Notes under the pieces: model-generated
What the model saw: the letters and a program-made list of their open reading frames with translations, nothing else
Database searches by the model: none
What the model was told of the DNA's origin: nothing
Translations under genes and position numbers: made by a program
Shown: piece by piece, positions 33,562 through 41,982 of the stretch
How positions within the stretch are numbered: the first letter of the stretch is position 1
Layout of the letters: the number at the start of each line of letters is the position of its first letter
From: Caulobacter soli
GTDB lineage: Bacteria > Pseudomonadota > Alphaproteobacteria > Caulobacterales > Caulobacteraceae
Assembly (NCBI RefSeq): GCF_011045195.1
Contig: NZ_CP049199.1
Coordinates: 4,447,501-4,511,500, forward strand
Length of the DNA stretch: 64,000 nucleotides
Reading direction: 5' to 3'

Positions 33562-34011
33562 TCAGGCCTTCGGCTTGGCGGACGTGGGCCTGGCGGGCGC
33601 GGGCTTGGGCGCCGCCGGCTGGGCGGGCGCGGCGCTCAGGGTCTTGATGGCGGCCAGGGCGGCGTCGATCGCCTGGGCCTGAGCGTCGCCCGAGCCAAAG
33701 GCGCGCAGCGCGGCCAGCAGGGACAGCATGTTGTCCGGAACGTCGGACTGTCCCACCTTCGCCACGGTCGCGGCCGCGGCGGCGGTGTCGAAGCTGTAGA
33801 TCTGCATCACCCCCTGGGTGGTCGCGGCCTGGGCCAGGATCGCCTGCTGTTGCTGGGCGGCCGCGGCGTTCTCGAACATAATACCCGTCGAATGGGCCAG
33901 GCTCTGATAGATCGCGCCCATGGCCATGGCCGGCGCCTCGGCCATCACCTTGACGTTCGTCTGGGTGACAGCGTCGGTGATCTGGGAATTGACGGGGGTG
34001 TCTAGGGCCAT
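33562..34011 (-). CDS. RebB-family R-body structural protein
   Basis: 149 residues from ATG 34011 (GGAGAGGAC upstream). The first 75 residues are the RebB core: VNSQITDAVTQTNVKVMAEAPAMAMGAIYQSLAHSTGIMFENA, then AAQQQQAILAQAATTQGVMQIYSFD. RebB proteins polymerise into R-bodies, coiled proteinaceous ribbons that unroll with pH change, known from Caedibacter and Azorhizobium. The C-terminal half is an added Ala/Pro/Lys-rich tail (PAQPAAPKPAPARPTSAKPKA) with a helix before it. Only one RebB copy is seen here, whereas many loci have several. It heads a two-gene operon with the 98-residue protein. Confidence 0.88.
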   Translation of the reverse strand: MALDTPVNSQITDAVTQTNVKVMAEAPAMAMGAIYQSLAHSTGIMFENAAAAQQQQAILAQAATTQGVMQIYSFDTAAAAATVAKVGQSDVPDNMLSLLAALRAFGSGDAQAQAIDAALAAIKTLSAAPAQPAAPKPAPARPTSAKPKA

Positions 34012-34120
34012 GGCGTCCTCTCCGCGCCACCCGAAGATCATCCTCCGGTCGTGGCGCGGCATTCTTCGCGCGAGAGGATCGGCTTGGCAATCGGCGTTAT
34101 GTCAAATTTCGACACATGCC

Positions 34121-34576
34121 CTAGCTGGCCGGGCAGGTGGCGCTGACGCGCTTGGCCTCCAGGGTGGCGGCCATGGGCATGCCGCCGACCGTCTTGCCGT
34201 TGACGGCGATCGTGAAGCTCTCGGGCGTGTAGGAACCCTTGGCCGTGACCGGCGCCACGCGACCCTTCTTGTCGGTCCAGGTGCCCTTCAGCGCGATCTT
34301 GCCGTCGCGCACCTCGCGGGTCTCGTAGTCGCAGGTGTAGCGCTTGAGACAGATGCCCTGGTTGAAGTTCTCGACATCCTTGTCGGTCAGGCAGTGCATG
34401 TCGCTGTCGATCGGGATCGGCCCGAACCGGGTGTTGTATTCCCACTGACCGGTCAGGATCGTCGTCCGGGCGCTGGCGGCGCCGGCGACCGGGGCGGCGA
34501 TCCTGGGGGCCGCGACGGCCGCGGCGGCGCCCAGAATCAGCGTTCCGACGATCAGGGCGGGGGCGAGCAGACGCAT
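34121..34576 (-). CDS. Secreted DUF3617 protein
   Basis: 151 residues with an N-terminal signal (LLAPALIVGTLILGAAAAVAAPRIAAP). The mature part shows the DUF3617 layout: a TGQWEYNTRFG strand near the start, then paired cysteines (MHCLTDKDVENFNQGICLKRYTCDYE), a K-G-T-W strand and a closing C near the end (RVSATCPAS). Family members are small periplasmic proteins of unknown role, often next to stress or envelope genes. The start is preceded by GGAG. It is divergent from rpmB, with a perfect 14-bp palindrome in the shared region. Confidence 0.82.
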   Translation of the reverse strand: MRLLAPALIVGTLILGAAAAVAAPRIAAPVAGAASARTTILTGQWEYNTRFGPIPIDSDMHCLTDKDVENFNQGICLKRYTCDYETREVRDGKIALKGTWTDKKGRVAPVTAKGSYTPESFTIAVNGKTVGGMPMAATLEAKRVSATCPAS

Positions 34577-34600
34577 GCGATGAATCTCCGTGGAAGACGG

Positions 34601-34614
34601 CTCTATATATAGAG
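34601..34614. promoter_or_regulatory. Perfect 14-bp AT-centred palindrome in divergent promoter
   Basis: CTCTATATATAGAG lies 25 nt upstream of the DUF3617 start and about 195 nt upstream of rpmB. Its dyad symmetry and position suggest a regulator site or overlapping -10 elements rather than a terminator, since no T-run follows. Confidence 0.4.
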
Positions 34615-34808
34615 CGCCAGATGAACCGCGTTTGAAGGCTATGTTGGGGCCGCGTATCGCCCCGCTCGCATCTTCCGATCTTCAGGCGCGGCTTGACTCG
34701 GCAAGCCCCCTTCGCCTATATCGCCCGCTCTCGCGCGGCGGTCCGTCCTTCGCGCGCCCGAATTCATGTTGCGGAGCCTCGGCTTCGCCCAAGCCCAAGG
34801 TATCCACC

Positions 34809-35117
34809 ATGTCGCGCCGTTGCGAACTCACCGGGATCGGTCCGATGGTCGGCCACAATGTGAGCCACTCGAACATCAAGACCAAGCGCCGCTTCCTGCC
34901 GGCCCTGTCGCCTGCGTCGCTGCAGTCGGACTCGCTGGGTCAGACCTTCAAGCTGCGCATCAGCAACGCGGCCCTGCGCACCCTGGACTTCAAGGGCGGC
35001 CTGGACGTGTTCCTGCTGGGCGCCAAGGACGAGCAGCTGTCGCCGCGCGCCCTGAAGATCAAGGCTCAGGTCAAGGCGAAGGCCAAGGCCGCCGCCGCGA
35101 CCGCCGTCGCCGCCTAA
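34809..35117 (+). CDS. rpmB: 50S ribosomal protein L28
   Basis: 102 residues, the long alphaproteobacterial form of bL28. [31 protein letters not shown] is the family signature. It continues with the basic [24 protein letters not shown] and an alanine/lysine-rich C-terminal tail ([18 protein letters not shown]). ATG 34809 is the only sensible start, since the text upstream lacks family similarity. It binds 23S rRNA in the large subunit. A strong terminator follows 26 nt after the stop. Confidence 0.97.
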   Translation: MSRRCELTGIGPMVGHNVSHSNIKTKRRFLPALSPASLQSDSLGQTFKLRISNAALRTLDFKGGLDVFLLGAKDEQLSPRALKIKAQVKAKAKAAAATAVAA

Positions 35118-35143
35118 GACTTTCTCGGCTCACGCCGAACGAA

Positions 35144-35174
35144 AGGCCCGCGAGGTTCGCCTCGCGGGCCTTTT
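35144..35174 (+). terminator. Rho-independent terminator of rpmB
   Basis: GGCCCGCGAG and CTCGCGGGCC form a 10-bp stem around GTTCGC, flanked by AAA and followed by TTTT. The next gene is convergent, so it may serve both sides. Confidence 0.85.
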
Positions 35175-35203
35175 CGCGTCTGGGGTTCGGCGAGAGCCGC
35201 GCG

Positions 35204-36118
35204 TCAGTCGCGCGATCCGGATCGTCCCGCGAGCAAAGGGGCGTGGGCGGCGAGCCTGCGGGATACGAACTCGGTGAAGAGCTGCACCCGCTTGGTCTTG
35301 CGGGTCTCTCCCTGTGTGAGACTCCAGACCGTGCCGTACAGGTGCAGGTCGAAACCCGGCGCCCTCGCCAGCAGGGGGTCGGCGTCGCCGACGAAGCACG
35401 GCAGCGTCGTCATCCCCAGGCCTTGCCGCACGGCGGCGATCTGCGCCTCGGCGTCCGTGACCCTGAAGGGAACTCCGGCGGCGCGGACCTCCCCCTCGCC
35501 GACCCAGTCGGGAACGCCATGGCGGCTGATGACGATCCACCGGAAGGGATCGGGCGCGCCGGCCCGCCACGCGGCGAGCCGATCGCGGGATATGTAGACG
35601 CCGCCGAAGATCTCCGGGCCCTTCAGGCCGTGAAGATTGAGCGGCAGTGTCTTGCGATCGTAGACGACGCGGATCGCGACGTCGGCCTCCCGATTGGTCA
35701 GATTCGCCAGCTCGCCGGACGACAGAATCTCCATCTCGATGTCCGGATGCAGGCGCGCGAAGTCGGCGAAGTCGGGCATGAGCAGATGCACCGCCAGGGG
35801 CGGCGCCAGCGTCACCCGCAGAAGCCCGCGCACGCCCTGGTCGCGACCGAAGACGCGCGTCTCCAGCTGGAGCGACGACGCTTCCATCTGCTCCGCGAGC
35901 TCGAGCACCTCCTCGCCCGCGGCCGTCATGCGATAGCCCGACGGCAGCTTTTCGAACATCTGCGCCCCGAGGCGTTCCTCCAGCTGGGCGATGCGTCGCA
36001 GCACGGTCGCGTGGTTCACCCCCAGGCGCCCAGCGGCGGCCCGCACCGAGCCTCCGCGCGCGACGGCGAGGAAATAGCGAACGTCATCCCAGTCGATCAT
36101 GGTGCGATCTTGCGCCAT
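35204..36118 (-). CDS. LysR-family transcriptional regulator
   Basis: 304 residues from ATG 36118 (GAGGGG 7 nt upstream). The winged helix-turn-helix occupies the first 60 residues (DWDDVRYFLAVARGGSVRAAAGRLGVNHATVLRRIAQLEERLGAQMFEKLPSGY). It is followed by the periplasmic-binding-protein-like effector domain (GLLRVTLAPPLAVHLLMPDFADFARLHPDIEMEI). The start of its DNA-binding domain and its short linker resemble the group that controls SDR or oxidoreductase genes. It is divergent from the SDR gene at 36309, with 190 nt between, and is the likely regulator of that gene pair. Confidence 0.9.
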   Translation of the reverse strand: MAQDRTMIDWDDVRYFLAVARGGSVRAAAGRLGVNHATVLRRIAQLEERLGAQMFEKLPSGYRMTAAGEEVLELAEQMEASSLQLETRVFGRDQGVRGLLRVTLAPPLAVHLLMPDFADFARLHPDIEMEILSSGELANLTNREADVAIRVVYDRKTLPLNLHGLKGPEIFGGVYISRDRLAAWRAGAPDPFRWIVISRHGVPDWVGEGEVRAAGVPFRVTDAEAQIAAVRQGLGMTTLPCFVGDADPLLARAPGFDLHLYGTVWSLTQGETRKTKRVQLFTEFVSRRLAAHAPLLAGRSGSRD

Positions 36119-36308
36119 GCGGCGGCCCCTCAAAAGCCAAAATCGAGCCTATAGACCGGAAACGCGGCGATCGTCGCGTTGAACTCGGCCTTTCATCCGG
36201 TTCGTTTTCGCACCATCGATGTGCATGTTTCCGCACTGAACAGCGGAGACCTGCGGACCCACTTCCAGCGTCTCGGGGAACGTCCCCGAACAAGGAAGAC
36301 TGCATCTC

Positions 36309-37043
36309 ATGACCAGATTGACTGGAAAGACCGCCGTGATCACCGGCGGGGCCACCGGCATCGGCCGCGCGGCGGCCAAGCGCTTCATCGACGAGGGCGC
36401 CTTCGTCTTCATCTTCGGCCGCCGGCAGGACGCGCTCGACGCCGTCGTGGCCGAACTCGGGTCCAACGCCCGCGCGGTGAAGGGCTCGGTCTCGGATGAG
36501 GCCGACCTCGATCGGCTCTACGCGGCGGTGAAGGCCGAGCGCGGAAGCCTCGACATCGTCTTCGCCAACGCCGGGGCGGGCAGCCAGCTTGCGCTCGGCG
36601 AGATCACCGCCCAGCACATCGACGAAACCTTCGACACCAATGTGAAGGGTACGATCTTCACGGTCCAGAAGGCGCTGCCGCTGATGGGCCAGGGCGGTTC
36701 GATCATCCTGACCGGATCCAGCGCCGGTACGACGGGCGCGCCGGGGATGAGCGCTTACAGCGCCAGCAAGGCGGCGGTGCGAAACCTCGCGCGGACGTGG
36801 GCGGAGGACCTGAAGGGGACCGGCGTCCGCGTGAACGTGTTGTCGCCCGGGGCGACGGCGACCGAGCTCGCCAAGGAAGCGCTGGGCGAGGAAGGGCAGA
36901 AGGTCTTCGCCGCGATGACTCCGCTGCAGCGCATGGCCGACCCGGCGGAGATCGCGGCCGTGGCCGCCTTTCTCGCCTCGTCGGACAGCAGCTTCATGAC
37001 CGCCAGCGAAGTCGCCGCCGACGGCGGCCTGGCGCAGATCTGA
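36309..37043 (+). CDS. Short-chain dehydrogenase/reductase
   Basis: 244 residues. The classical SDR layout is present: TGGATGIGRAAAKRF (cofactor Gly-rich loop), FANAGAGS (NAG), ILTGSSAGTTGAPGMSAYSASKAAVRNLARTWA (Ser-Tyr-Lys catalytic residues, with Y-S-A-S-K) and VNVLSPGATATELA. An Arg in IFGRRQD after the second strand suggests NADPH preference. It is a soluble oxidoreductase for an alcohol or carbonyl of unknown identity. It is followed after 25 nt by the F420-type reductase and is divergent from the LysR gene, which probably controls both. Confidence 0.92.
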   Translation: MTRLTGKTAVITGGATGIGRAAAKRFIDEGAFVFIFGRRQDALDAVVAELGSNARAVKGSVSDEADLDRLYAAVKAERGSLDIVFANAGAGSQLALGEITAQHIDETFDTNVKGTIFTVQKALPLMGQGGSIILTGSSAGTTGAPGMSAYSASKAAVRNLARTWAEDLKGTGVRVNVLSPGATATELAKEALGEEGQKVFAAMTPLQRMADPAEIAAVAAFLASSDSSFMTASEVAADGGLAQI

Positions 37044-37068
37044 CCCCTCAAATCCAAGGAGAACACAG

Positions 37069-37668
37069 ATGAGCTACGCAATCATCGGCTTCGGCAAGAT
37101 CGGCCAGGCCCTGGCCAAGGCGTTCGCCCGCAAGGGGATCGAGGTCTCCGTCGCGACCACCCGCGCCCCGGAAAGCTTCGCGGCCGACGCCGCCGCGATC
37201 GGCCCCACGATCCTTCCCAAGACCCTGGCCGAAGCGATCAAGGCCGACACCATCTTTCTGGCGGTCCGCTTCGAGGCCCACCGCGACGTCGCCAAGGCGC
37301 TGGCGAACTGGGAAGGCAAGACCGTCATCGACACGACGAATCTGTTCCCGGGCCCCGAGGAACTGGACGGCCTCCCCTCCTCCGCCGTCGTCGCCAAGGC
37401 GTTCACCGGCGCCAAACTCGTCAAAGGGTTCAATCACCTGATCGCGGCCACGCTGGCGACCGATCCCGTCGTCGAGGGCGGCCACCGGGTGGTCTTTCTG
37501 TCCAGCGACGACGAGGACGCGATCGCGCCCGTCTCGGCCCTGGCCAAGCAACTGGGGTTCGCGCCCGTCACGCTGGGAAGGCTCGGCGAGGGCGGCGCGC
37601 TGGTGCACGCGCGCGGTCGCACCTGGGGCCCGCTGATCTTCCAGGACCTGTTCAAGAAGCAGCCGTAA
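37069..37668 (+). CDS. NADPH-dependent F420 reductase-like oxidoreductase
   Basis: 199 residues. It begins with a Rossmann motif (YAIIGFGKIGQALAKAFARKGIEVSVATTRAPESF, G-x-G-x-x-G), then DTIFLAVRFEAHRDVAKAL and VIDTTNLFPG. It continues with KAFTGAKLVKGFNHLIAATLATD and LSSDDEDAIAPVSALAKQLGFAPVTLGRLGEGGALVHARG. This order matches the Fno-like NADP oxidoreductase family, whose proteobacterial members need not use F420. RBS AAGGAG precedes the start. It is probably co-transcribed with the SDR, and a terminator follows. Confidence 0.85.
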   Translation: MSYAIIGFGKIGQALAKAFARKGIEVSVATTRAPESFAADAAAIGPTILPKTLAEAIKADTIFLAVRFEAHRDVAKALANWEGKTVIDTTNLFPGPEELDGLPSSAVVAKAFTGAKLVKGFNHLIAATLATDPVVEGGHRVVFLSSDDEDAIAPVSALAKQLGFAPVTLGRLGEGGALVHARGRTWGPLIFQDLFKKQP

Positions 37669-37683
37669 CGGTCCCACGAAAAA

Positions 37684-37710
37684 GCCCTCCCCGTTTCCGG
37701 GGAGGGCTCT
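37684..37710. terminator. Probable rho-independent terminator
   Basis: GCCCTCCCCG and CGGGGAGGGC form a 10-bp stem with loop TTTC, preceded by AAAAA on the left and followed by TCTTCAA. It lies between the convergent reductase and UrcA genes. Confidence 0.78.
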
Positions 37711-37760
37711 TCAACGCCACTCAAAGAAAGGGCCGATACGCGCCCTCTCGGTACAAACTT

Positions 37761-38039
37761 TTAGCGGGCGCGAACGGCCGAGTAGGCGGTTTCGTCCGAA
37801 GCGTTCAGCTTGGAAACGGCGTCTTGGACCGAGGCGCGGACGCACGAGGGGTAGGTGTAGCCAGCCAGGGCGGTGCCGCGGACTTCGGCCCAGCACACGG
37901 TCGAGGCGGCCTTGTGGATCTCGGCGCGCAGTTCGGCCGGAGCCTTGCCGGCGGTCTTGATGCGAACTTCAGCGGCGCCGGCGGGAGCGGCGGCGAACAG
38001 GGCGACGGCCGAGGCGGCCAGAACGATGGAGCGGATCAT
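37761..38039 (-). CDS. UrcA-family secreted protein (first of two paralogues)
   Basis: 92 residues from ATG 38039. The signal peptide is MIRSIVLAASAVALFAAAPAGAAEV. The mature part has the UrcA pattern: a V-R-I-K strand, PAELRAEIHKAASTVCWAEV, then YPSCVRASVQDAVSKL with the two conserved cysteines (disulphide likely in the periplasm). UrcA proteins are a family of unknown function common in Caulobacter and sphingomonads. The paralogue lies 247 nt upstream on the same strand, and both leaders share sequence, including a small hairpin just before the start. Confidence 0.85.
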   Translation of the reverse strand: MIRSIVLAASAVALFAAAPAGAAEVRIKTAGKAPAELRAEIHKAASTVCWAEVRGTALAGYTYPSCVRASVQDAVSKLNASDETAYSAVRAR

Positions 38040-38286
38040 TAGGACGGATTCCAAGACAGCGTTGATTTTCAACCCGTCCGGAAGGCGCTTCCCCTGCGCG
38101 GCTGGTCCAGGATCTCGCCCGCTCTGCCGCTACGGAAAACTCATAACTTGTCACTTTTCACTTATCAACGGTTATGTTGCAGCTTGACCACAAAATCGAT
38201 TGACGCGAATTGACGCGGTTACAGGGGGCCGGAACCCGGCCCTCGCGCCGCCGAAGCCGCGCGGGACCGGGCCCGAAACGCAAGGT

Positions 38287-38586
38287 TTAGTAGCTGACCT
38301 TCACCAGGCCGCCGGCACGGAACGCTTGGCGGTCATAGGCCTTCAGGGTCGGGCTGCCGACCTTCTGGACGGCGTCGCGGGTCACTTCGCGAACGCAGTA
38401 GGCGTAGAAGTCGTTGGTGTTGCTGCCCATGTCTTCGCGGCAGATGGTGTTGGCGGCCGAGACGATGTCGGCGTGGATGGCGGCGTCGGTGCGACCGCGA
38501 ACCTTGACGTGCTGATCGGTGGCGAAGGCCGACGAAGCGGTGGTCAGGGCCATGGCCGAAGCGGCCAGAACAAACAGAGCTTTCAT
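38287..38586 (-). CDS. UrcA-family secreted protein (second paralogue)
   Basis: 99 residues, signal peptide MKALFVLAASAMALTTASSAFA. The mature part mirrors its neighbour: HVKVRGRTDAAIHADIVSAANTICREDM, then FYAYCVREVTRDAVQKVGS with the conserved cysteine pair, ending in a divergent tail. It is an envelope protein of unknown function. The two genes have separate upstream regions, so they are probably expressed independently but under a shared signal. Confidence 0.85.
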   Translation of the reverse strand: MKALFVLAASAMALTTASSAFATDQHVKVRGRTDAAIHADIVSAANTICREDMGSNTNDFYAYCVREVTRDAVQKVGSPTLKAYDRQAFRAGGLVKVSY

Positions 38587-38897
38587 GATTTCAGTTCCGA
38601 AAGGGGGTTGGAATTCAACCTCCTCCCGATGCGTTCCTCTGATGACCGTTGGGATCTCGCCCTGCTCGCGTCATCGGAGGTAGCGGTAACATGACAACGT
38701 TGTCTTTTGAAGTAAAATGTTGAGTTTCAAAGGAAACTACCTATAGGCGCCCAAACCCTGGGCAGAGAGGCCGGCGGGCGGGATCGGGTGGCGAAACGCG
38801 GTGCAGGTCGCCGCATTGTGCGCCGATCCGCACAGCCCCGTCCCGATTACCCCTGATTATCGAAGACCGCACCGCCCTCTATCTTGAGGTCCACGAC

Positions 38898-39779
38898 ATG
38901 GAGACGAACATGCAAGCGATCGATCAAGCCGGAACCTTCACCCTCGGCGACCGGACGGTGAAGCGGCTGGGCTATGGGGCCATGCAGTTGGCCGGACCCG
39001 GCGTGTTCGGCCCGCCGCGCGACCGGGACGCGGCCCTGGCGGTCCTGCGCGAGGCGGTGGCGGCGGGCGTCGACCACATCGACACCAGCGACTTCTACGG
39101 CCCGCACGTCACCAACCAGATCATCCGCGAGGCGCTGGCGCCCTATGCCGACACCCTGACGATCGTCACCAAGATCGGCGCCAGGCGCGGCGACGACGCG
39201 TCCTGGAACCCGGCCTTCGGTGCCGACGACCTGGAGCGCGCGGTGCACGACAACCTGCGCAACCTGGGCCTCGAGACGCTGGACGTCGTCAACCTGCGGG
39301 CCATGTTCAGCGTCCACGGTCCGGCCGAGGGCTCGATCGCGGCGCCGCTCGAGACGCTGGCCAACCTCCAGCGGCAAGGCCTGGTGCGCCACATCGGCCT
39401 CAGCAACGTCACCGCGACCCAGGTGAAGGAAGGCCAGGGGATCGCCCAGATCGTCTGCGTGCAGAACCAGTACAACTTGGCCCACCGCGAGGACGACGCG
39501 CTGATCGACGCCCTGGCGGACGATGGGATCGCCTATGTGCCGTTCTTCCCGCTGGGCGGGTTCAGCCCGCTGCAGTCGACCGCCCTGTCGCAAGTGGCCG
39601 AGCGCCTGAACGCCACGCCGATGCAGGTGGCCCTGGCCTGGCTGCTGCGGCGCGCGCCCAACATCCTGCTGATCCCCGGCACCTCCTCGGTCGCCCACCT
39701 GCGCGAGAACCTGGCGGCGGCGACGCTGGTCCTGCCAGACGCGGTGATGGCCGAACTGGACGGGATCGGACGGGCCTAA
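38898..39779 (+). CDS. Aldo/keto reductase
   Basis: 293 residues. Family residues are present in order: KRLGYGAMQL, DHIDTSDFYGP (catalytic Asp and Tyr), IVTKIGARRG (catalytic Lys), DLERAVHDNLRNLGLETLDVVNLR, QGLVRHIGLSNVTATQVKE, CVQNQYNLAHRE, PFFPLGG, and IPGTSSVAHLRENLAAATLVL (NADPH phosphate-binding Ser/Arg). The E. coli YdbC-type aldo/keto reductases look similar. A second ATG at 38910 with GGAG before it is an equally good start. It is a soluble oxidoreductase, and the substrate is unknown. Confidence 0.9.
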   Translation: METNMQAIDQAGTFTLGDRTVKRLGYGAMQLAGPGVFGPPRDRDAALAVLREAVAAGVDHIDTSDFYGPHVTNQIIREALAPYADTLTIVTKIGARRGDDASWNPAFGADDLERAVHDNLRNLGLETLDVVNLRAMFSVHGPAEGSIAAPLETLANLQRQGLVRHIGLSNVTATQVKEGQGIAQIVCVQNQYNLAHREDDALIDALADDGIAYVPFFPLGGFSPLQSTALSQVAERLNATPMQVALAWLLRRAPNILLIPGTSSVAHLRENLAAATLVLPDAVMAELDGIGRA

Positions 39780-39793
39780 GGGCCAGCCGGTCT

Positions 39794-40813
39794 TCAGCCG
39801 GCCAGCCAGTGCGGAACCGGCAGGGCCCCGTCCTTATCGAGGACCCTGCCGAGTTCGTCGAAATAGCGGTCGCTGAGGGCGCCCACCGGCCACGGCGCAT
39901 CGTCGGCGATGGCGGCGAAGAGCACCTGCATCAACATCATCTGGGCCGCCCACCATGCCGGGGCGGCCGTCGGAACCGTGTCCACGAGCCTCGCCTTGAA
40001 ATCGCGCTCCCAGGACCGCTTGATGGTGATCGTGGCGCCGACGAGGAAGGTCACGTGCAGGATCGGCGACGAGGGAAAGAAGCCGTCCGGGCTCGAACGG
40101 CCGTGCTCGTTGATCCAGTGAACGCTCCGGCCGGGCGAGGTGGTGGCCAGCAGGATGGTCTGGGTCGCCGCCTCGCCCCACGCCGCGGGCGCATCGATGA
40201 CGGGTCTCGATAACGGCCGGTTGATCAGATACCAGCCGGCCAGATCGAACGTGCCCGCGGGCAGTCTCCACGAGGTGATCCGCAGGGCGTGATTGAGGTT
40301 GGGCGGCTGTTGATCGGGCCCAGGGAACTGGAACTGCGGTGCGACGCCGATCAGCGAACGGTCCGTCCCCACCGGCAGACCCTGACCCGGGCCGCCGAGC
40401 GCCATGTAGGTCAACAGCTGCACGGCCGTCATGACGAGGCCGCCGTCCGGCGAGACCACGAAGATCCAGGCCGCCGGCGGGAAGGAGCCGCCGTCCTGAA
40501 CGGCCGACGCCTGGACCAGGGCCTGCTTGTGGGCGGGCAGGTCCGGCGTGTCTTCAGGCCACATCGCCATGCATGTCTGGCCGTCCCTCGGAAACAGCTT
40601 GGTCGCCGCGACGAACGACGCGGGCGGCGTCGCCGCCTGCGTGGAGGGGGCCACGAAATGGAATCCCGGAGGACCGAAGAAGCCCGCGAAGGCCTTCAGC
40701 GGATCCGTCTCCCGCAGGCGCTCGAGCAGATCGAACACGTTGCCGGTCATGCCGTGAAGAACCACCGTGCTGTCGGGGTTCATGTTCACGACTTCGTCTA
40801 TGGCCAGCAGCAT
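39794..40813 (-). CDS. Hypothetical protein
   Basis: 339 residues, with no signal peptide in the first 20 residues and no membrane helix. The centre contains repeated beta-strand-like text (ILHVTFLVGATITIKRSWERDF) and an unusual closing APAWWAAQMMLMQVLFAAIADDAP. I do not recognise a family or a catalytic motif. It is convergent with the aldo/keto reductase, their ends being 14 nt apart. No translated-start RBS of note was seen. It reads as an intact frame with codon use like its surroundings. Confidence 0.65.
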   Translation of the reverse strand: MLLAIDEVVNMNPDSTVVLHGMTGNVFDLLERLRETDPLKAFAGFFGPPGFHFVAPSTQAATPPASFVAATKLFPRDGQTCMAMWPEDTPDLPAHKQALVQASAVQDGGSFPPAAWIFVVSPDGGLVMTAVQLLTYMALGGPGQGLPVGTDRSLIGVAPQFQFPGPDQQPPNLNHALRITSWRLPAGTFDLAGWYLINRPLSRPVIDAPAAWGEAATQTILLATTSPGRSVHWINEHGRSSPDGFFPSSPILHVTFLVGATITIKRSWERDFKARLVDTVPTAAPAWWAAQMMLMQVLFAAIADDAPWPVGALSDRYFDELGRVLDKDGALPVPHWLAG

Positions 40814-40917
40814 TGTCCGTTCCTCCCGAGCAAGCCAGGCAACGGAGCAAATAACGCCAAGGTTGGCCAGGAGATTTTACCCGCAAAAGGCGAATCCCCC
40901 AACCGCTCGCCGATGCG

Positions 40918-41982
40918 CTACCGCCGCCGCACCGGCTTGGCGGGCTTTGGCGGCGCGGGCGGCGGTGGCGGCGGGGCGGTCCAGTCGAAGGCCATCAGCA
41001 GGGTGCGTTCCTGCGGGGCGTCGTTGTCGTCGGTGATCAAATAGATCCGCGTCGCGCCCGACGGCGATCGCGACAGCGCGATTCCCTCGAAATTGTCGCG
41101 GGTGGTCGCCCCGTCCAGGGTCAGGGTGGCGGCCAGGTACTGCTTGGCGGCCGGGGCGCGGGGGTCGATCACGAACCGCACCTGGCCACGCCAGCCGCGG
41201 ATCGGGTCATAGGCGCGGAACAGGCTGGCCACCGACTGGCCCTCGAAGGCCGCGAACGAGGTCAGGCCCCAGGTGAAGTCCGGCGGCGACTGCGGGGCCA
41301 GGCCCACGCAGGGCGCCGACAGCTTGCACAGCCACACCTCGCCCTCCTCGCCGCCCACCAGATAGGCGTCGGGGCCGGCGATCGGATAGGCGGTCAGGGC
41401 CTCCATGCCCTCATTGTCGGGGAAGGTGGTGGCGGGCTTGTTGACGGCGCGCGGCAGGCCGTAGGTCCCGTCGCTCTGGCGCGGATAGAGCCAGATGCGG
41501 TGATCGCGCTCGAAGCTGACCAGGCGGTCGCCATTGGCCAGGATCGCCAGGCCCTCGGCGTCGCCCTGGCCCTTGCCCTTCAAGGGCTGGCCGTCCAGGC
41601 CCTTCAGCGGCGACAGCTTGCCGTCGCTCAAGCCAACCAGCCGGCCGGTCTCGTCCAGCACCAGCCTGGCCTCGAACAGGTCGCCGTCGTCGCTGACCGA
41701 GACCAGCCCGCCGTCGGGGCCGAACTTCAGGTCCGACAGGCCGTGCAGCCGCGTGGTGTCGGGGCTGCTGATCGCGATCCCGCCGGCATAGACGAAGCGG
41801 CCGATCGCCGTTGGAGGCGGCGTGGCCGAGCTGAGCGGCACGGGCGTGGTGACCAGGCTGATTTCGGGCCCGACCTTGACCGGCGCGACCGGCAGCACGG
41901 CCGGCTGCGGCGGGGTCTTGGCGCACTGGCCCAGGGCGAAGCTCGCCAGGCCCAGCACGAGGAAGCCGCGCAGTCCGATCAC
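40918..41982 (-). CDS. Phytase-like (esterase-like) secreted protein
   Basis: 354 residues with an N-terminal hydrophobic signal ([21 protein letters not shown]; a Cys follows but the position -1 residue is Gln, so a lipobox is doubtful). The mature part shows beta-propeller-like strands of the esterase-like phytase domain: [72 protein letters not shown] and [23 protein letters not shown]. Such proteins are envelope-located and may hydrolyse phosphoesters, though activity is not proven for most. Its start overlaps the cobT stop by 4 nt, so it is co-translated with cobT. A Pro-rich tail ends the chain. Confidence 0.82.
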   Translation of the reverse strand: MIGLRGFLVLGLASFALGQCAKTPPQPAVLPVAPVKVGPEISLVTTPVPLSSATPPPTAIGRFVYAGGIAISSPDTTRLHGLSDLKFGPDGGLVSVSDDGDLFEARLVLDETGRLVGLSDGKLSPLKGLDGQPLKGKGQGDAEGLAILANGDRLVSFERDHRIWLYPRQSDGTYGLPRAVNKPATTFPDNEGMEALTAYPIAGPDAYLVGGEEGEVWLCKLSAPCVGLAPQSPPDFTWGLTSFAAFEGQSVASLFRAYDPIRGWRGQVRFVIDPRAPAAKQYLAATLTLDGATTRDNFEGIALSRSPSGATRIYLITDDNDAPQERTLLMAFDWTAPPPPPPAPPKPAKPVRRR

